Source: Clostridia bacterium
Lineage (GTDB): Bacteria > Bacillota > Clostridia > Christensenellales > Aristaeellaceae
Reading direction: 5' to 3'
Length of the DNA stretch: 7,070 bases
Assembly (NCBI GenBank): GCA_016295665.1
Contig: JAEDKS010000128.1
Location: 1-7,070 of the forward strand
Of this stretch, positions 4,915 through 7,070 are shown piece after piece. The first letter of the stretch is position 1, and each line of letters begins with the position of its first letter. The translations under genes were made by a program, and so were the position numbers. The notes under the pieces are model-generated. The model saw only the letters and a program-made list of their open reading frames with translations. It made no database searches and was not told the origin of the DNA.

Positions 4915-5982
4915 TTACAGCTTCGTGCCGCAGTTGGCGCAGAACTTGGCGCCGGGCTGCACGCTCTTTCCGCAGCCGGGGCACACGCCGGAAGCCGCCT
5001 GCTTCGCGCCGCAGCTGGGGCAGAACCTGGCGCCGGGGGTCAGCTGCGCGCCGCATTCGGGGCAGAAACCGCCCTTCGCCTGGGGCGCGGGCGCCGCCTG
5101 GGGAGCGGGCGCGGCCTGCTGCTGGTTCATCTGCATGGCCTGGGCGAACATCTGGCCCATCGCCATGCCGGCGCCCATGCCCATGCCGGCACCGGCGCTG
5201 CTGCCGGGGGCCGAGGCGCTCTCGCGCAGGGCCTCAGCGGCCTGGAACTGGGTGTAGCGGTTCAGGTCGCCCACCACGCCCATGCTGGTGCGGCGATCCA
5301 TGGCCTTCTCGACCTCCTCGGGGAGGGAGATGTTCTCAATCACGAAGCTGGTCAGCTGAATGCCCAGGTTCGCCAGCTTGGGGTTGATGACCTGCTGGGC
5401 GTAGCTGGACAGCTCGTCGTAGTTCGCCGCCAGATCCAGCGCGGGAATCTTGCTCTCCGCGATGGCGTCGGACAGGGAGGACACGGCGATGCGCTTGATC
5501 TGCCCGTCGATGTCGCTGGCCTTGTACACCTGATTGGTGCCGAAGCACTCGCGCAGCAGGGCCTCGGGGTCGGTGACCCGGAAGGCGTAGGAGCCGAAGG
5601 CCCGCAGGCGGATCATGCCGAACTCCGCGTCGCGCATCATCACGGGGTTGGTGGTGCCCCACTTCCGGTCGAGGAACTGCTTGGTGCTGATGAAGTACAC
5701 GTCCGCCTTGAAGGGGCTGTTGAAGCCGAACTTCCAGGACTTGAGCGCGGTGAGGATGGGCATGTTGGAGGTCTGCAGCTCGTAGCGGCCCGGCTGGAAG
5801 ATATCCGCCAGCTGCCCCTCGTTGACGAAGATCGCCGTCTGGCTCTCCCGCACGGTGAGCTGCGCGCCCATCATGATCTCCTTGCCCTTCATGTCGTACT
5901 TGTGGACGATGGTATCCTGCGATGCGTCGGTCCACTCGATCACATCAATGCACTGTCCCCGGATCATATCCAGAATGCCCAT
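4915..5982 (-). CDS. SPFH/Band 7 domain protein with C-terminal double zinc ribbon (YdjI-like)
   Basis: This is a protein of 355 residues. The SPFH domain covers about residues 20-240, with recognisable stretches such as ESQTAIFVNEGQLADIFQPGRYEL (45-68) and FVIENISLPEEVEKAMDRR (213-231). Residues 256-303 are a flexible linker rich in Met, Gly, Ala, Pro and Gln. Eight cysteines follow in four CxxC pairs (307/310, 321/324, 334/337, 348/351), which form two zinc ribbons. There is no signal peptide or obvious membrane span. The best-known relative is Bacillus subtilis YdjI, encoded with YdjG and YdjH, which helps recruit PspA to stressed membrane. No pspA or ydjGH partner is visible here. AAGGAGGG (5996-5989) sits 6 bases before the ATG. 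The gene is probably transcribed from the promoter at 7016-7044 through the upstream gene, because I find no promoter in the 114-base gap. Confidence 0.92.
   Translation of the reverse strand: MGILDMIRGQCIDVIEWTDASQDTIVHKYDMKGKEIMMGAQLTVRESQTAIFVNEGQLADIFQPGRYELQTSNMPILTALKSWKFGFNSPFKADVYFISTKQFLDRKWGTTNPVMMRDAEFGMIRLRAFGSYAFRVTDPEALLRECFGTNQVYKASDIDGQIKRIAVSSLSDAIAESKIPALDLAANYDELSSYAQQVINPKLANLGIQLTSFVIENISLPEEVEKAMDRRTSMGVVGDLNRYTQFQAAEALRESASAPGSSAGAGMGMGAGMAMGQMFAQAMQMNQQQAAPAPQAAPAPQAKGGFCPECGAQLTPGARFCPSCGAKQAASGVCPGCGKSVQPGAKFCANCGTKL
4928..5037 (-). repeat. Direct repeat encoding the duplicated zinc ribbon
   Basis: Positions 4928-4956 and 5009-5037 are 29-base direct copies with three mismatches, offset by 81 bases (27 codons). 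They encode matching parts of the two zinc ribbons (PGARFCPSCGAK and PGAKFCANCGTK). The low divergence fits a rather recent internal duplication, or strong constraint under biased codon use. Confidence 0.7.
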
Positions 5983-6000
5983 GTCTTACCCTCCTTCTCC

Positions 6001-6034
6001 GGCTGCGCAGGGCAGCCCAGCGCACAGGGCGCTG
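6001..6034. promoter_or_regulatory. Twin adjacent hairpins in front of the SPFH gene
   Basis: Two 17-base stem-loops abut exactly. GGCTGC/GCAGCC (6001-6006/6012-6017) has loop GCAGG, and CAGCGC/GCGCTG (6018-6023/6029-6034) has loop ACAGG. Each has a perfect 6-bp stem and a 5-base loop. On the transcript they end 4 bases upstream of the AAGGAGGG site. Neither strand has a U-tract after them, so they are not terminators. They may act in RNA stability, translation control or as a processing site between the two cistrons. Confidence 0.55.
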
Positions 6035-6096
6035 TTGATTCCGTTTCGATGCGTATGCCCGCCCGCCGCCCTCCACCCATGCGGCGCGGCCCGGCC

Positions 6097-6906
6097 TTAC
6101 TTGCCCCGCTCGTCGGCGAGGGCCGCCACCGTGGGCAGCACGTCCACCGAGGCGATGGTCATGTCAATGCCAAGATATTCCCGCACATGCTCGATGGCAC
6201 CTGCGGCGTGGTCGGCGACGATGCCGGTCATGGATTCCTCCACGTCCTGCCGCTCGGAGCCGAGCATGGGGCAGGCCAGCAGATAGATGCGGTTCCCGGG
6301 CAGCACGCTGACGAGCAGGCGCATGCCCATGAGCTCCGCGCCGAACAGGTTGCGCATGGCGATCTCCAGCCGCTCGGGGCCGTAGTGCCAGTGGCCCTCC
6401 AGATAGTCCTCGTCCTCGGGCAGGGCGAACTGGATGAGCACGCAGGGCTTGTCGGGGTTCATGCGGCTGCGCATGAGCCGCAGGCGGCGGCGCACAGCCG
6501 CCCGGTCATGCAGCCGACCGTCCAGCAGCTCCCGGAAGAAGGCATGGCGCACCTGGCGCATGGCCTCCTCCACGCTGTAGGGCTGGTCGGCATCATCGGC
6601 GTTGAGCCGGTTGAGCAGGCTGCCCAGCTCCTGCACGTCCTTGCACACCTCATCCCTGCGGGACGAAGCGCGCATGATGGGCAGCAGGGGCCACAGCTGC
6701 CCGAGGGCCGCCATCAGCTTTTCCTCCTCCGCCGCCGGCAGCGCCACGGCGATCCCATCGGCGTGATGGTTCTGCAGGCTCTCCAGCGCGGCGCGGGCGG
6801 AATCCGTCACCCGGGGCACCCGGAAGCCCAGGCTCTCCCAGCTCATATCGCCCATAAAGGCCTCGGTGACCTGGGGCTGATCGGTGACAAGAAGCAGTTT
6901 GTACAT
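6097..6906 (-). CDS. Degenerate receiver-like regulatory protein without DNA-binding domain
   Basis: This is a protein of 269 residues. The N-terminus MYKLLLVTDQPQV resembles the first strand of a response-regulator receiver (LLIVDDEP), but only one acidic residue is kept there (D9). At the expected phosphorylation strand (ADGIAVALPA, 49-58) there is no aspartate, so phosphotransfer is unlikely. Residues about 115-150 form a basic helical region (VRHAFFRELLDGRL, then an Arg-rich stretch). A second alpha/beta domain (about 153-259) includes GHWHYGPERLEIAMRNLFG (171-189) and LLVSVLPGNRIYLLACP (197-213). This layout recalls the middle of YesN-type AraC response regulators, but no C-terminal helix-turn-helix follows. 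It is probably a signalling protein acting by protein contact; that is inference. The start is fixed by GGAGGT (6918-6913), 6 bases before the ATG. A longer in-frame start at 7044 lies inside the promoter. The SPFH gene follows after 114 bases. Confidence 0.8.
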   Translation of the reverse strand: MYKLLLVTDQPQVTEAFMGDMSWESLGFRVPRVTDSARAALESLQNHHADGIAVALPAAEEEKLMAALGQLWPLLPIMRASSRRDEVCKDVQELGSLLNRLNADDADQPYSVEEAMRQVRHAFFRELLDGRLHDRAAVRRRLRLMRSRMNPDKPCVLIQFALPEDEDYLEGHWHYGPERLEIAMRNLFGAELMGMRLLVSVLPGNRIYLLACPMLGSERQDVEESMTGIVADHAAGAIEHVREYLGIDMTIASVDVLPTVAALADERGK

Positions 6907-6920
6907 AAATCGACCTCCAT

Positions 6921-6974
6921 ACGGCATGACGCCGTCACCTGATCCGCGCATCCCGCCCGGGGAAGCGGCGGATC
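6921..6974 (-). promoter_or_regulatory. Structured leader of the receiver-like gene
   Basis: The leader of about 100 bases contains GATCCGC (6941-6947) pairing with GCGGATC (6968-6974), and ACGGC (6921-6925) pairing with GCCGT (6931-6935) just upstream of the ribosome binding site. An overlapping 11-base palindrome, TGACG-C-CGTCA, lies at 6927-6937. I do not recognise a known riboswitch. Confidence 0.35.
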
Positions 6975-7015
6975 CGCTGCCATCGCGGTATGTGACCATA
7001 ACCGGCAGACAATTT

Positions 7016-7044
7016 ATCATACCATGAAGCGCCGAAAAAAACAA
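7016..7044 (-). promoter_or_regulatory. Promoter of the receiver-like / SPFH gene pair
   Basis: On the minus strand, TTGTTT (7044-7039, 4 of 6) is followed by a 17-base spacer and TATGAT (7021-7016, 5 of 6). TGG directly before the -10 makes it an extended -10 element. Initiation is expected near 7009. Confidence 0.75.
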
Positions 7045-7066
7045 TTCTTTTCGGAAAAATGGTATG
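7018..7066. repeat. Nested inverted repeat overlapping the promoter
   Basis: The outer arms are CATACCAT (7018-7025) and ATGGTATG (7059-7066). The inner arms are CCGAAAA (7032-7038) and TTTTCGG (7048-7054). The two dyads share nearly the same centre (7042 and 7043). The left arms cover the -10 and spacer, and the centre covers the -35. A further GGTATG lies at 6987-6992. This may be an operator, or a hairpin ending a transcript from beyond the window. Confidence 0.6.
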
Positions 7067-7070
7067 TCCC

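Noticed and set aside
4492..6942. Plus-strand open frame of 816 codons
   Set aside because: It lies antisense to the SPFH and receiver-like genes, crosses their terminator and promoter regions, and encodes a His/Gly/Ala/Val-rich shadow without recognisable domains.
6907..7044. Upstream extension of the receiver-like protein
   Set aside because: The extra 46 residues cross the promoter and leader. The GGAGGT site and the receiver-like first strand both point to the ATG at 6906.

Overview
The window looks like a chromosomal segment of a high-GC member of the Bacillota, most plausibly a clostridial (gut-type) lineage. This is an inference from gene content: an AbrB/SpoVT-type regulator with a C-terminal zinc knuckle, a PdaB-like polysaccharide deacetylase of the kind linked to sporulating Firmicutes, a double-OB SSB-like protein, strong AAGGAGG-type ribosome binding sites, and sigma-A promoters with 17-base spacers. 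Coding DNA is very GC-rich, while promoters and terminators stand out as AT-rich islands. I see no phage, IS, CRISPR or RNA gene. This is mostly a housekeeping and cell-envelope neighbourhood, not an obvious new system.

Left half, plus strand. A probable membrane-protein start runs off the left edge on the minus strand (1-113). It diverges from the abrB-like gene (197-439), which has a near-perfect promoter at 120-148. An acyl-ACP thioesterase (584-1312) follows with its own extended -10 promoter and a strong terminator. Next come a membrane-anchored NodB-fold deacetylase (1546-2409) and a tandem OB-fold protein (2470-3180). These last two are close together with no terminator between them and are probably co-transcribed. 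Their run ends in a terminator at 3206-3250, back to back with a minus-strand terminator at 3258-3293.

Right half, minus strand. Reading right to left, a degenerate receiver-like protein (6097-6906) is driven by a promoter at 7016-7044 set inside a nested inverted repeat. It is followed by an SPFH/Band 7 protein with two zinc ribbons (4915-5982), which has paired hairpins in front of its ribosome binding site and a terminator behind it. Then comes an exported class-I glutamine amidotransferase-like (peptidase C26) protein (3306-4562) with its own consensus promoter, an upstream 15-bp palindrome and a structured leader.

Functionally, several genes touch the envelope: lipid acyl-chain release, peptidoglycan or polysaccharide deacetylation, an exported gamma-glutamyl hydrolase-like enzyme, and an SPFH membrane-organising protein. 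Nothing shows that they form one pathway. The observations most worth a second look are the exported C26 enzyme with an unfamiliar N-terminal domain, the pseudo-receiver without an output domain, the nested dyad at the right edge, and the twin hairpins ahead of the SPFH gene.
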